NCBI GenBank assembly: GCA_020344315.1 | Contig: CP070820.1 | Coordinates: 601,246-653,224 of the forward strand | Length of the DNA stretch: 51,979 nt | Source: Candidatus Bathyarchaeum sp. | Lineage (GTDB): Archaea > Thermoproteota > Bathyarchaeia > Bathyarchaeales > Bathyarchaeaceae | Direction of reading: 5' to 3' | Shown: positions 1 to 9,275 of the stretch, piece by piece | How positions within the stretch are numbered: position 1 is the first letter of the stretch | Layout: every line of letters starts with the position of its first letter | Notes under the pieces: model-generated | What the model saw: the letters and a program-made list of their open reading frames with translations, nothing else | The model's database searches: none | What the model was told of the DNA's origin: nothing | Made by a program: the position numbers and the translations under genes

Positions 1-2
1 GC

Positions 3-47
3 ATCATCGGCATAGGCAGCTTCTGGGCACTCAGAAGACGAAAATAA
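3..47 (+). CDS. C-terminal tail of a membrane-anchored protein (partial)
   Basis: The window opens inside a plus-strand reading frame whose last 14 codons end in IGIGSFWALRRRK and then TAA at 45-47. A hydrophobic stretch followed by a short basic tail is the usual end of a membrane-anchored archaeal surface protein, and the beta-propeller protein that follows at 264-2933 ends in the same way. The bases after this stop resemble those after that gene's stop, so the two may be tandem paralogues. Only 42 coding bases are visible, so the protein cannot be identified. Confidence 0.5.
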   Translation: MIGIGSFWALRRRK

Positions 48-120
48 AAACCCAAATCTTCCCCTTCTTTTTTATTTAAAAATCCAGTGTGCACCATGCT
101 CTGAGTAATTATCCGCATAC
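44..120 (+). repeat. Downstream (3') element, copy 1, with T-rich terminator-like tract
   Basis: After the stop at 45-47 there is a C-rich tract, then a run of T (CTTCTTTTTT), then TTTAAAAATCCAGTGTGCACCAT. A similar arrangement follows the gene ending at 2933. The pyrimidine tract with a T-run is consistent with an archaeal transcription terminator. The rest of the gap up to base 230 holds nothing I recognise. Confidence 0.5.
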
Positions 121-234
121 GAAAGGATACGTGAAAGGCTGTGAAAGCGGTGTTCTAGTCAATAGTTGTCTTTTCAACCTCATCTGGACAATAATCGGAA
201 GCATCTGGTTTTGAGTTAATCTCGCTATAGTGCA

Positions 235-247
235 AAATTTAAATATG
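235..247 (+). promoter_or_regulatory. TATA-like promoter element
   Basis: The AT-rich stretch AAATTTAAATATGG lies about 20-28 bases before the TTG start at 264. It resembles an archaeal TATA box and implies a very short leader. GAGGG at 254-258 is a possible ribosome binding site, 5 bases before the TTG. Confidence 0.4.
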
Positions 248-263
248 GTTATGAGGGATAGAT

Positions 264-2933
264 TTGTTTTGCGAAAAACTAAAGGAGAAGAGAAAACTGA
301 AAATTTCAACAAGCAAAAAGACGAAATTGACGGCTGCAATCGCTATTGTTCTTTTAATAACTTCCACTGTTTTGTTAATGGTAACTCCGCTGCAAGCTCA
401 AATTGATCCGGATCTTGTTCAAATAAACCCTTCAGTGAGTGGACCTTTACCAAGTGGTGCAACAGTTGATTGGACACACGATGTCGAACCCCGCCTTAGC
501 TTTTCACCTAACCCAATAGGGGTCAATCAGGTATTACTGGTTAATTATTGGGTTACACCCCCACCAAGTCAGCAACGCTATATGAAAGACTACAGGGTGG
601 TAATCACCGATCCGAATGGTGACACAGATGTCGTCACACAGGATTCTTATGTTGCGGACGGAACAGCATGGTTCTCCTGGCTAGTCGACATAGTAGGCGA
701 GTGGACCCTACAATTCCACTTCGATGGAATGTACTTCCCAGCCGGCTATTGGGATGACGGAAATTACTCCGCAACCGAAGTACCTGGCTGGGTCTATTAC
801 GAAGCAGACTACTACAACCCCAAAAGCACCCCAGTACAAACACTTACCGTGCAAGAGGAGATGGTGGAATCTTGGCACCGTGACCTTCCAACCGACTACT
901 GGGACCGCCCAATACATCTTGAAAACAGAGAATGGGCCGAGATCGGCGGTAACTACCCGTGGGACGAATATGCCAATGGAGGCGCTGGAGGAAGCGAATG
1001 GTCCGGCCAACCCGACTATTATGGTCCATACATCAAAGCACCAAACACTTCACACATTGCATGGAAGAAACTGGACGGTTTAGCAGGCATCATCGGAGGA
1101 GAAACAGGCGTGTACGGCAGACTTGATAGGCCATCTATGCCAAATGTAATCTATATGGGAAGATGCTACGACACCTATTATAAACCAGGAGTTGGAAACG
1201 TCGCCGCATGCTATAGTCTACGCACCGGAGAAATATTCTATGAAATACCCACAGCTGATGGCGGTGTCACACCAACCAACATTGGTTACTTCAAAGGAAC
1301 AGGTGCATCGGTACCTGGCGGTGGCGAAACCAACACATACAACGCAATACTTGTCGCAGTCGACAGTGCCGGAGACGCTGAGATACTGTATAAGATTAAT
1401 CCAGAGACTGGAGCAGTAAGTGACTATGACATAGAAGGCGCTGGACGAATAGTAGCATTCCATCAAGGGTACTTCCTCAGTATCCGAGATTCTGGTAATA
1501 CCGCGGTGCGCAATTGGATGGAAGACAATTATTGGACCGAGACCGATATCACCCTAAAGAATGGACTTCCGACTTTCATATACAACTGGTCTATTCTATC
1601 AAACACCAACACCTTCGAAAATAGGCTAGTATCCAACAACACCTTTACAATATGTCCGAGTTATAGAGGCTCTGCATGGCCACCGAACCAAAGATGGAGA
1701 TTCTATGGTAGGTTTGGAACTCCTGATTTGAGTTCAGGCGTCACTTGTATCACAAGACGATTCTGGGATAACCAAGTTTGGGGCGGAAGCGCACTCGGTG
1801 TCAGCCTAGCTGATGGTGAAGTACTTTGGGAAAGATTCTTTACCAACGCTCCATACAGCCCATCAACAACAGTCGCTGAAGACGGAGTATTCATTATCTG
1901 CTTTAACCAAGGGGAACTTGTGGGACTTGACATGCATACTGGCGAAATAAAATGGACAAACACAGATAACTCCTATCCATACGGTGGTTTCTGGGGATAC
2001 GACGAAGCAGCAGCGTACGGCATGGCATACTTCTGGTCCTACGACGGAGTTCAAGCCTTCAACTTACAAACTGGAGAGACAGAATGGCACTACAACGACG
2101 TGGCCGTTCCGTTCGAGACTCCATACCTTGGCTCAACTGGCGCGGCAGCTTACTCATACAACGGATATGGAATGGTCGCTGACGGAAAAGTCTACACAGA
2201 GAACAGTGAACACACAACAACTGCACCCTACCCAAGAGGCTGGAGTCTTCACTGTATCGACGCCTATACTGGCGAAGGTATATGGAAGCTTGCTGGACAA
2301 ATAAGGCCAGGCGCTGCCTCAGACGGCTATCTCTTCGGCGGTAGCAGCTATGACGGATACCTCTATTGCATCGGCAAGGGCAAATCTGCCACAACAGTCA
2401 CAGCACCTGACGTTGCAGTACCAAAAGGAACCGCCATTACCATAAAAGGCACAGTCTTGGACATGTCTCCAGCTCAACCAGGCACACCATGTGTATCCGC
2501 AGACTCAATGGACACACAAATGAACTATCTGCACATGCAAAGACCAATCGACGGACACTACCACAATGAAACAATTACTGGTGTTCCAGTAATGTTAACA
2601 GCCGTGAGTGAAGATGGAAGTTACATTGACATCGGCACAACTACAACCGATGGATATTATGGCACCTTCAGCCATGCATGGACTCCTCCAGACGAGGGCA
2701 CCTACAAGATCATCGCCAATTTCATAGGAGACGATTCGTACGGCAGCTCAGGAGCAGCAACAGGCGTAACAGTTGGTCCAGCCCCAGAAGAAGTTGATTT
2801 GACTCCTGTAGAGGGTTCTGTCAGCAACGTTGAAGACTCTATTAGCGCTCTGACAACATACGTCATTGTAGTACTCGTGCTAGTCATCATCGCACTAGTA
2901 ATCGTAGTCTACTTAGTGCTCAAACGCCAATAG
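264..2933 (+). CDS. Secreted membrane-anchored PQQ-type beta-propeller protein
   Basis: This is a large surface protein of 889 residues, probably anchored outside the cell with its body exposed. The start is TTG, preceded by GAGGG; no ATG lies ahead of the signal peptide. Residues 20-45 form a hydrophobic signal segment ending near LQAQ. Residues 50-170 look like an immunoglobulin-type beta domain (YRVVITDPNG, WTLQFHFDG). The middle (about 260-720) has PQQ/Trp-docking repeats, with phrases such as HTGEIKWTN, DGEVLWERF and GEGIWKL. A second beta-sandwich domain (about 735-845, DEGTYKIIANF) is followed by a transmembrane helix at about 865-886 and KRQ. PQQ-like repeats here indicate fold only; nothing shows quinone binding or enzymatic activity. 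It may bind cell-surface polymers or other proteins. A second, longer propeller protein lies at 13528-16401. Confidence 0.8.
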   Translation: MFCEKLKEKRKLKISTSKKTKLTAAIAIVLLITSTVLLMVTPLQAQIDPDLVQINPSVSGPLPSGATVDWTHDVEPRLSFSPNPIGVNQVLLVNYWVTPPPSQQRYMKDYRVVITDPNGDTDVVTQDSYVADGTAWFSWLVDIVGEWTLQFHFDGMYFPAGYWDDGNYSATEVPGWVYYEADYYNPKSTPVQTLTVQEEMVESWHRDLPTDYWDRPIHLENREWAEIGGNYPWDEYANGGAGGSEWSGQPDYYGPYIKAPNTSHIAWKKLDGLAGIIGGETGVYGRLDRPSMPNVIYMGRCYDTYYKPGVGNVAACYSLRTGEIFYEIPTADGGVTPTNIGYFKGTGASVPGGGETNTYNAILVAVDSAGDAEILYKINPETGAVSDYDIEGAGRIVAFHQGYFLSIRDSGNTAVRNWMEDNYWTETDITLKNGLPTFIYNWSILSNTNTFENRLVSNNTFTICPSYRGSAWPPNQRWRFYGRFGTPDLSSGVTCITRRFWDNQVWGGSALGVSLADGEVLWERFFTNAPYSPSTTVAEDGVFIICFNQGELVGLDMHTGEIKWTNTDNSYPYGGFWGYDEAAAYGMAYFWSYDGVQAFNLQTGETEWHYNDVAVPFETPYLGSTGAAAYSYNGYGMVADGKVYTENSEHTTTAPYPRGWSLHCIDAYTGEGIWKLAGQIRPGAASDGYLFGGSSYDGYLYCIGKGKSATTVTAPDVAVPKGTAITIKGTVLDMSPAQPGTPCVSADSMDTQMNYLHMQRPIDGHYHNETITGVPVMLTAVSEDGSYIDIGTTTTDGYYGTFSHAWTPPDEGTYKIIANFIGDDSYGSSGAATGVTVGPAPEEVDLTPVEGSVSNVEDSISALTTYVIVVLVLVIIALVIVVYLVLKRQ

Positions 2934-2937
2934 AAAC

Positions 2938-3020
2938 CCCAAAAAAACAAACCTTCCCCCTTCTTTTTTTGTTTAAAAACCCAGTATACACCATAATATG
3001 CGAAGTTACCCATATACCAA
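2938..3020 (+). repeat. Downstream (3') element, copy 2, with T-rich terminator-like tract
   Basis: This follows the stop of the beta-propeller gene. It has the same order as bases 44-120: C-rich tract, CTTCTTTTTT, GTTTAAAAACCCAGTATACACCAT and a CATA-containing end. The T-run at about 2961-2968 could end transcription. The duplication suggests the neighbouring genes arose by tandem duplication including their 3' flank. Confidence 0.5.
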
Positions 3021-3127
3021 ATGAATAAAAACGCTAAAACATCTTTCCGAAAATCTCTGATAGAAGTAATGTTTTAGAGTGTAGAAACTGCAACATTTAC
3101 ATTTTATCTATAAACTCTAATGCCAGA

Positions 3128-4513
3128 TTAAAGTTTAGATTTGGTGGCTCTAAGGAGATGCGCAAGCGCTGTTCGTGTAGCTGAAAAACCATATGTCCCA
3201 CCTTTAGCGAACATGCGAAGAATATAGGTGGGACGAAGATAAAACCTGTGAAAAGCCTTTTCGCGGATTTCTCTTAACTCCTGCATACTTAATGTCGGAA
3301 GCTCAAAGATGGGAGTCGCTGTATCATACTTGTCAAAGTCAGTTACCCTTAGCCACCCCATCTTCTTCACATTCTCAGCCATCGGAGTTCCAGGATAAGG
3401 CGTTGCAATATAATAACCTACGTCATCTGGACTGATCTCTTCAACAAAGTTAATGGTTTCTAACGCAGTTTCTCGTGTTTCACCTGGAAACCCCAAAACC
3501 ACACTCGCGATAGTCATTAGTCCAACCTCTTTCGCCAATTTAAAAGCCTTCCTTGTCCTATTCGGAGTAAATCCTTTACCCATAGCATCTATAACCCGCT
3601 GCGAACCTGCCTCGACACCAAACCACACAGCAATACATCCAGCATCCTTCATTTTCCGAAGCAAATCCTTCGTAACCATATCAACCCGAGTCCCACAATC
3701 CCATTTTATCCTCAGGTTTCGACTATGAATATCTCTGCATATCTCCTCAACTCTGGACTGATCTACAGTAAATGCATCATCATAAAAAGTAAAATTGTCC
3801 GCTCCGTAAGTGTTGTGAAGATATTCCATCTCATCTACAACATTTTTTGCACTTCTCATCCGAAATTTTCGACCAAACATCCTGACCGCGGAGCAGAATT
3901 CGCACCAATAGACGCAACCCCGGCTTGTCATTAAGGGGAATATCACTTTGCCATATTTTCGGAGGCGATCAAGAGGCCAGAGATGATGAGCAGGAAACGG
4001 TAAACTGTCAAGATCTTCTATGTAAGGTCTATCAGGGTTTCTAACGATTTCTTTACCTTTTCTACAGGTTACCCCCAAAATATCCTGAAAATCCTTACCT
4101 GCCTCCACCCGTTCTACAAGCTCTTTTATCGTATCTTCGCCCTCTTTCCTCACAACAACATCCAAGTGTGGACACTCCTGCAAGGCTTCAAAATCCCAGA
4201 ACGTAGCGTGACAGCCTCCAAGAACAGTTAAACAGCTTGGATGAACTTCTTTAACTATTTCTGCTATGCGCAACGCAGACTTGTAGGTAAGGGTGGTGGA
4301 TGTCATTCCAACCATGTTGGGTTGCCGCTTGCTAAGTTCGCGTTTAAAATCTTCGTATGAAAGCTTGGATGCTTGGCAATCAATCACATCAACTTTGTAT
4401 TGATTCTTCTCCAAAACAGCAGCCAAATACCCAAGACCCAACGGCGTAAATGGGGGATGTTGGTGTGCACCCTCCGGATATGGTGGATTCACAAGAGTTA
4501 CATGCATCCTCAC
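3128..4513 (-). CDS. B12-binding-domain radical SAM protein
   Basis: This 461-residue protein has the two-domain layout of cobalamin-binding radical SAM enzymes. Residues 1-150 form a Rossmann-like B12-binding domain (PFTPLGLGYLAAVL, VLGGCHATF). The radical SAM barrel follows, with the cluster motif CX3CX2C at C200, C204 and C207 (RGCVYWCEFCS) and a GFPGET motif further on. Members of this broad class do methylations, ring formations and other carbon-carbon chemistry, some on membrane lipids (hopanoid and tetraether modification). The substrate cannot be read from sequence. A paralogue lies at 10616-12007 with the same DAGC..VWFGVE signature. The start chosen is GTG at 4513, preceded by AGGGAAG; an ATG two codons later is also possible. 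Confidence 0.85.
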   Translation of the reverse strand: MRMHVTLVNPPYPEGAHQHPPFTPLGLGYLAAVLEKNQYKVDVIDCQASKLSYEDFKRELSKRQPNMVGMTSTTLTYKSALRIAEIVKEVHPSCLTVLGGCHATFWDFEALQECPHLDVVVRKEGEDTIKELVERVEAGKDFQDILGVTCRKGKEIVRNPDRPYIEDLDSLPFPAHHLWPLDRLRKYGKVIFPLMTSRGCVYWCEFCSAVRMFGRKFRMRSAKNVVDEMEYLHNTYGADNFTFYDDAFTVDQSRVEEICRDIHSRNLRIKWDCGTRVDMVTKDLLRKMKDAGCIAVWFGVEAGSQRVIDAMGKGFTPNRTRKAFKLAKEVGLMTIASVVLGFPGETRETALETINFVEEISPDDVGYYIATPYPGTPMAENVKKMGWLRVTDFDKYDTATPIFELPTLSMQELREIREKAFHRFYLRPTYILRMFAKGGTYGFSATRTALAHLLRATKSKL

Positions 4514-4641
4514 GTTTCTTCCCTAAGCGTTGATTATTCCACGAAATAGATGAATCTGCGTGTGATTAATATGTTTTGCATAATTGTATTCACCGATGTA
4601 AAATTACAATCAACCTATAAAATGGCATCAGAGCGAACTTT

Positions 4642-5631
4642 CTAAAATGGGAATAAAAAGAGATTGAGTAGCAAAAGTATTGGTAACATAAAAAGTATGC
4701 AGAGGATCAAAGCTACGTTTCGGATTCTTAAGGTTCGAATTATTTTGTTTGAAGTTAGCTCCTCAATTTGGTCGCCAATGATGTAATGTCCAGGTTTTTC
4801 TAATTGTACACCGAGTGCACCTGCAATGGCTGCCATTTGCCATCCATGATTTAAGCTAGGAACCTTTGCTTGGTCTCGACGGGCAATTGCCCAAGCGTTT
4901 TTGTAGTCTTCCCCTACAATGGCTGAGGCTAAGACTATTAGAATTGTAGTTAATCGAGCTGGAATATAATTAACTATTGTGTCAAGCGTCGCAGAAAACC
5001 ATCCGATGTTGATGTTCTCAGGGTCTTTAAATCCCACTATTCCGTCAAGCGTGTTTATTGCTCTGAATGCAACGGCGCCTGGAACACCAAAAAAGGCGTA
5101 GTAGATTATAGGAGAGAGTCTAAAATCTGTTAGGTTTTCGGTTATCGACTCGACAACGGAAGAGACTATTTGTGGACCAGTTAAATCCTTATTGTCTCTT
5201 CGCGAGAAGTGAGCATACCTTCTAGCCTCCTTCAAGTCTCCGGATTTGATCGCCTTTGCTGCGGCTTTGCCCCAGTCTGTTTCAAGTTTTATGCAGATAG
5301 TCAGTTTTAAGATCAAAGCGGCGACGAGAACATAAACTATGACGCCAAGGTAGGTGAAGATAATTCTTAACCCAAAGTAGACTGGTAACGTAAAAGCCAA
5401 TATGACTGCTAGCGCTAGGAGAACACCGTTTAATTTTTCCCTTCTTGGACTAGGGTTCTTGAAATGAGGCTTGAGTGCATTCGTTAAATTGCCCATCCAG
5501 ACTGTTGGATGCAGTTTGTAATAGATGGATTTCCATGGAGGTGGGGGTGGGTCTCCGATAATCCAATCAATAATTATGGCTAAGCCAAGAACGCAAACCG
5601 CGATTAAAAACTCATTAATGTTTATCATCAA
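4642..5631 (-). CDS. cbiB: Adenosylcobinamide-phosphate synthase CbiB/CobD
   Basis: This integral membrane enzyme attaches the aminopropanol-phosphate arm to adenosylcobyric acid, giving adenosylcobinamide phosphate late in B12 synthesis. The 329 residues match the family length. The N-terminal DWIIGDPPPPPW followed by HPTVWMG is the family hallmark, as are the conserved ESITENLTD region and the DGIVGFKDP region. Several hydrophobic helices are visible, including one at the C-terminus. In this window it joins CbiS (12193), the threonine-phosphate decarboxylase (27558), CobY (28738) and CobS (29373), which act around the same step. It is separated from its neighbours by untranslated gaps, so it may be transcribed alone. 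Confidence 0.9.
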   Translation of the reverse strand: MMININEFLIAVCVLGLAIIIDWIIGDPPPPPWKSIYYKLHPTVWMGNLTNALKPHFKNPSPRREKLNGVLLALAVILAFTLPVYFGLRIIFTYLGVIVYVLVAALILKLTICIKLETDWGKAAAKAIKSGDLKEARRYAHFSRRDNKDLTGPQIVSSVVESITENLTDFRLSPIIYYAFFGVPGAVAFRAINTLDGIVGFKDPENINIGWFSATLDTIVNYIPARLTTILIVLASAIVGEDYKNAWAIARRDQAKVPSLNHGWQMAAIAGALGVQLEKPGHYIIGDQIEELTSNKIIRTLRIRNVALILCILFMLPILLLLNLFLFPF

Positions 5632-5683
5632 GCGAACTCCACTGGGAAACTAGAGACCTGCATTTGGTGATAGCATAGAATCC

Positions 5684-7432
5684 TTACTTTAAATTGGTTA
5701 CGATTCTGAGTAGCAAAGGTGACATCTCTATTTTAATGAAGTTCTTTCGTTCTGTCTTGTTAGTTCCGTACAGTTTCTTTCTAATGACGATTGAAAATAA
5801 AGTAGCTAGTAAGAATAGTGGCAGAATTATCCATGAGGGAAACTCTGGGATTGTAGAAATATCAACTGGATTTGTGAGTGGATTGTTGTCCATGTTGTTT
5901 GGGTTGATATAGAATGGGGTGTCTCCTATTCCTGTGTTGCCTATTTCTGTAGCGTTTGGATACCTCGTGAAGTAGTCGCTCCAGTAGTTCCCTTCTCCAT
6001 CATCATCCCAAACATTGGCGGCGCCAGCTACAAATTGGGGCGGCTCTGGCTCTTTACCTGAAAGACGAGGTTCATCGAGTCCAGGAAAAGTCCAAAGGGA
6101 AGCAATTCGCACCTGAAGTCCTTCTGTGATGTTGTTGTTGATGAAGTTATTATGATGAATGACATTATTTTTTTGAGAGCCCTCCAGTTCGATGCCCCAA
6201 CCATCATTCTCTGCTATGGTGTTAAACGTAATCGTGTTTTCAAATCCGCTGTTAATCCAGATACCCTTCTCATTCCTTGAAATGTAGTTTCCTATTATCG
6301 TTCCTTTTGGACCATATCCAAAGCTGATTCCGCAGTCCTTGTTTAAGGTGATGTTGTTTGCAATAACGTTGCAATCTTGAATGCTGTAAAAGAATATCCC
6401 GTTTCCATTGTTCTCCATCACTTGGTTTTCAGTGACAGAGTTATTGGTTGAGGATTCAAAGTGAACGCCGTCCTTTGTATTGGCAACTATTTCATTCCTC
6501 GAAATGATGTTGCTACCTGAGTTGTACTCAAGACGGATGCCGTGCTCCTTGTTATTTCTGATCTGATTGTCAGAAATGACATTGTTAGAAGACCCTTTAA
6601 GTGTTATACCATTCAGATTGTTCGTCATGACGTTTCCATTAACTGTCGAATCAGTTGTGCGGCAAAGCAAAATACCATCTGCATTGCCCTCAAGGTTCAA
6701 ATCCTGAACTGATATGTCTCTGCAATTCTTTAGCGCCACCCACCCAGCGTCAGAGGGTACAGTCCTATCGTGCTGCTCCACCCAATAATAAATTGGTTTG
6801 TCGTTCACTGTGTTTGAAGTGTCAATGTCGTTGACATCATTGATGCTTTCCGAAATTGCGCCATCGTTGTTCCTGAACTGGTTATTTCGAAAAACAGCAT
6901 TCGAAGCGGAAATAACCCCATAAGTGTTGTCTGCAATGTAGTTGTCCGAAACCTCGTCCCCCGATGAAAAATCATAAAACGTGATGCCGTATGTGTTGTT
7001 GGTTATCGTGTTGCCAGAGACTCTATTGCTTCTCGGAGATGTCGGCGAACCAAAATTCAGCCAAGTGAATTTAATGCCCGAATAAAAGTTGCGTATCTTC
7101 AGGTTCTTTATTGTGACACCGTTTCTTTCTTGAAGGAAGACACCTGTCCCGTCTCCATTACCTTGGAGAGTGTAGCCTGCACCATCAAGCACTATACCAT
7201 CACGTAGAACTACAATGGTGCGGTGGATGTCGTCTGCTAAAGTGTAGACATTACCACTTCGGTGAATGCTGTCTGTTCCTTCAACTGTTCCATCACTGTT
7301 GATTCGAATGCCTGCTGGAATTGGTTCTGGAAAAAAATTTGCTACTGCTAAATCAACGAATACTCCTCCAGCTACCGCTGAAAATAATAAGAGTGTCAGG
7401 ATGAAAGTTAGTGCTAATTCTGTTCCCCTCAT
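5684..7432 (-). CDS. NosD-like right-handed beta-helix surface protein with PEF-type C-terminal anchor
   Basis: This secreted protein is built of parallel beta-helix (NosD/CASH) repeats. After a signal peptide (LALTFILTLLLFSAVAGG) come repeated units rich in N, G and I, such as NGITLKGSSNNVISDNQIRN, across about residues 80-440. A region near residues 475-500 has WDDDGEGNYWSDY, commonly seen after such repeats. The C-terminus has PEFPSW, a hydrophobic helix and basic residues, as in PEF-CTERM-like sorting tails of archaea, so it is probably anchored or processed at the membrane. Such proteins often bind or cleave polysaccharides, but no catalytic residues can be assigned. I prefer ATG at 7432, just before the signal peptide; a TTG three codons upstream is possible. 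Confidence 0.8.
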   Translation of the reverse strand: MRGTELALTFILTLLLFSAVAGGVFVDLAVANFFPEPIPAGIRINSDGTVEGTDSIHRSGNVYTLADDIHRTIVVLRDGIVLDGAGYTLQGNGDGTGVFLQERNGVTIKNLKIRNFYSGIKFTWLNFGSPTSPRSNRVSGNTITNNTYGITFYDFSSGDEVSDNYIADNTYGVISASNAVFRNNQFRNNDGAISESINDVNDIDTSNTVNDKPIYYWVEQHDRTVPSDAGWVALKNCRDISVQDLNLEGNADGILLCRTTDSTVNGNVMTNNLNGITLKGSSNNVISDNQIRNNKEHGIRLEYNSGSNIISRNEIVANTKDGVHFESSTNNSVTENQVMENNGNGIFFYSIQDCNVIANNITLNKDCGISFGYGPKGTIIGNYISRNEKGIWINSGFENTITFNTIAENDGWGIELEGSQKNNVIHHNNFINNNITEGLQVRIASLWTFPGLDEPRLSGKEPEPPQFVAGAANVWDDDGEGNYWSDYFTRYPNATEIGNTGIGDTPFYINPNNMDNNPLTNPVDISTIPEFPSWIILPLFLLATLFSIVIRKKLYGTNKTERKNFIKIEMSPLLLRIVTNLK

Positions 7433-7572
7433 AAGCACCAATAATACCTTTACGAAGATGAAAGAAAAGCGTTTTTGTCAAGAAACATTGACTAAATGTA
7501 TCGGATGCTAGGTCAAGAAACCTTGACCAACCCAATCAACTGTAGCTTCATTGGGGGAGCAGATAGTTAAAC

Positions 7573-9150
7573 CTATTTTTGATAAACCATTTTTCCGCCC
7601 ACAATAGTCATTTTCACTTTTATATCCTCGATTTCGTTAGGCGGAGTTATTCGCGGGTCACGGGAAACAACTGTGAGGTCCGCCAGTTTGCCTTCCTCAA
7701 TAGATCCCGTAATGTCCTCATTAAAAGATGCATATGCCGCGTTAACTGTGTACATCCGTAAAGCCTCATCAACCGTGATTTGTTCCTCAGGGAAGAATTG
7801 TCTCGTTACGGCTGCTTGGATACCTGCAAAGGGGCTTAGCTGCTCCATTGGACAGTCCGATCCGCCGCTAACCCTTATGCCTTCATCAAATAGTGTTTTG
7901 AGGGGATACAGCCATCTAGCCCTCTTGAGTCCTAAACGGTCAGTTGCTGACCAATCCGTAAACTCGGAAATGATCGTGCAAGGTTGTACAGCTACGGTAA
8001 CATCTAGTTTCTTGATGCACTGAATCAACTCGTTGTTGAGAACTGCCGCGTGTTCTATTCGGTAACGATGGTTTTCTCTGGGCAACTCTTTCAAAATCTT
8101 TTCGAGAGTACATAATACTATATCTATAGCCTGATCGCCCATTGCATGTATTACTAAGCGAAAGTTGGCTTTGTGAAGCTTAGCAACTAACACGTTAATT
8201 TCCTCTTGAGTATAACGCAATTTTCCTTTTGTGTCTAGATTATCACTATATGGCTCCTTCAGCGAAGCTGTTCGCGCAGCTAGGAATCCATCAGCAAAAA
8301 TTTCAACGCCTCCAATCCATACTCTATAATCTTCAAAATCTTCACGTGACCGCAAAGCAGTTATTTGATCAAGAATATCTGCTGGAAATATGATGTAAAC
8401 TCTTAGGGGTAATCTGTTTTCTGCACGGAGTCTCAGGATAGTTTGAACCTCGATCCATGATGAAACAATCCAGTGTACACTAGTAACTCCGGCCTCCACA
8501 ATCTTTTCACATGCTAGGCTAGTGGCATCCAAAACCTCTTCTTCACCAGGCTCCGGAATGATTTTCCATATCAAATTCATAGCATTCTCGCGGAAGACAC
8601 CCGTGGGCTCACCTGTTTCCGGGTCATGCTCAATCGTTCCCCCTGACGGAGCATCTGTTTCCTTTGTCACACCCGCTAATTCCAGTGCTTTACTGTTAAC
8701 GACACACATGCACCCACTTTGATGGTAAAGAACTATAGGATGGTCTAGTGATGTTTCATCTAAATCTTGAATGTTTGGATATCGTTTCTCAGTAAAACTT
8801 GTTTGATCCCATCCTTGACCCAAAATCCACTTTCCCAGAGGTGTCTCCTGCGCACGTTTTTCAATTATCTTCTGCATTTCCTCGATGGATTTAACGCCTT
8901 TCAAATCGAGCCAAGTTAAGAACCTGCCAAAATCAGCAATGTGCACGTGAGTGTCTATTAATCCCGGAACAATTGTCTCTCCATTTTTTAGTTCAATAAT
9001 TTTTGTGCTTTTTCCAATCCATTTGCTAATCTCTTCTTTTGTGCCAACCTTGACGATTCTGTCTCCTTTTATGGCTAATGCTTCTGCATGAGGCTGAGAT
9101 GGATTCATTGTCAAAACGTTGCAATCGAGTAAAACCAAATCCGCTTCCAT
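7573..9150 (-). CDS. Amidohydrolase of the YtcJ / exoenzyme-regulatory AepA type
   Basis: This is a metal-dependent hydrolase of the amidohydrolase superfamily, predicted to be cytoplasmic. The N-terminal small beta domain (ADLVLLDCNVLTM, GDRIVKVG) leads into the metal-binding DTHVHIADFG motif. Later features are QSGCMCV, the conserved HAMGDQAID and HRIEHAA-like (RYRIEHAAVL) histidines, and GGSDCPMEQLSPF near the C-terminus. The ending (GKLADLTVVSRDP) is typical. Family members act on amides or cyclic amides, and few have known substrates. The start at 9150 matches the usual family N-terminus; an upstream ATG at 9192 would add 14 residues and sits about 30 bases after a TATA-like stretch. It stands between a beta-helix protein and a radical SAM gene on the same strand, with no obvious pathway link. 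Confidence 0.85.
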   Translation of the reverse strand: MEADLVLLDCNVLTMNPSQPHAEALAIKGDRIVKVGTKEEISKWIGKSTKIIELKNGETIVPGLIDTHVHIADFGRFLTWLDLKGVKSIEEMQKIIEKRAQETPLGKWILGQGWDQTSFTEKRYPNIQDLDETSLDHPIVLYHQSGCMCVVNSKALELAGVTKETDAPSGGTIEHDPETGEPTGVFRENAMNLIWKIIPEPGEEEVLDATSLACEKIVEAGVTSVHWIVSSWIEVQTILRLRAENRLPLRVYIIFPADILDQITALRSREDFEDYRVWIGGVEIFADGFLAARTASLKEPYSDNLDTKGKLRYTQEEINVLVAKLHKANFRLVIHAMGDQAIDIVLCTLEKILKELPRENHRYRIEHAAVLNNELIQCIKKLDVTVAVQPCTIISEFTDWSATDRLGLKRARWLYPLKTLFDEGIRVSGGSDCPMEQLSPFAGIQAAVTRQFFPEEQITVDEALRMYTVNAAYASFNEDITGSIEEGKLADLTVVSRDPRITPPNEIEDIKVKMTIVGGKMVYQK

Positions 9151-9275
9151 CAAAGGGCACTTCCATGCTCGGTGTATAAACTGTGCACCCATACCAAGCT
9201 TTGTATGTATTGGTGTTGCATATTATTTAAAATCAAGACCGAGACTCCGGTATTTTCCGGCGCCTAAGTTTTTGA

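Noticed and set aside
724..1083. Plus-strand frame inside the first propeller gene
   Set aside because: It is another frame of a long real gene and has no recognisable domain.
5684..7432. Short tandem DNA repeats
   Set aside because: The repeats are at protein level (beta-helix coils) and are diverged at DNA level.
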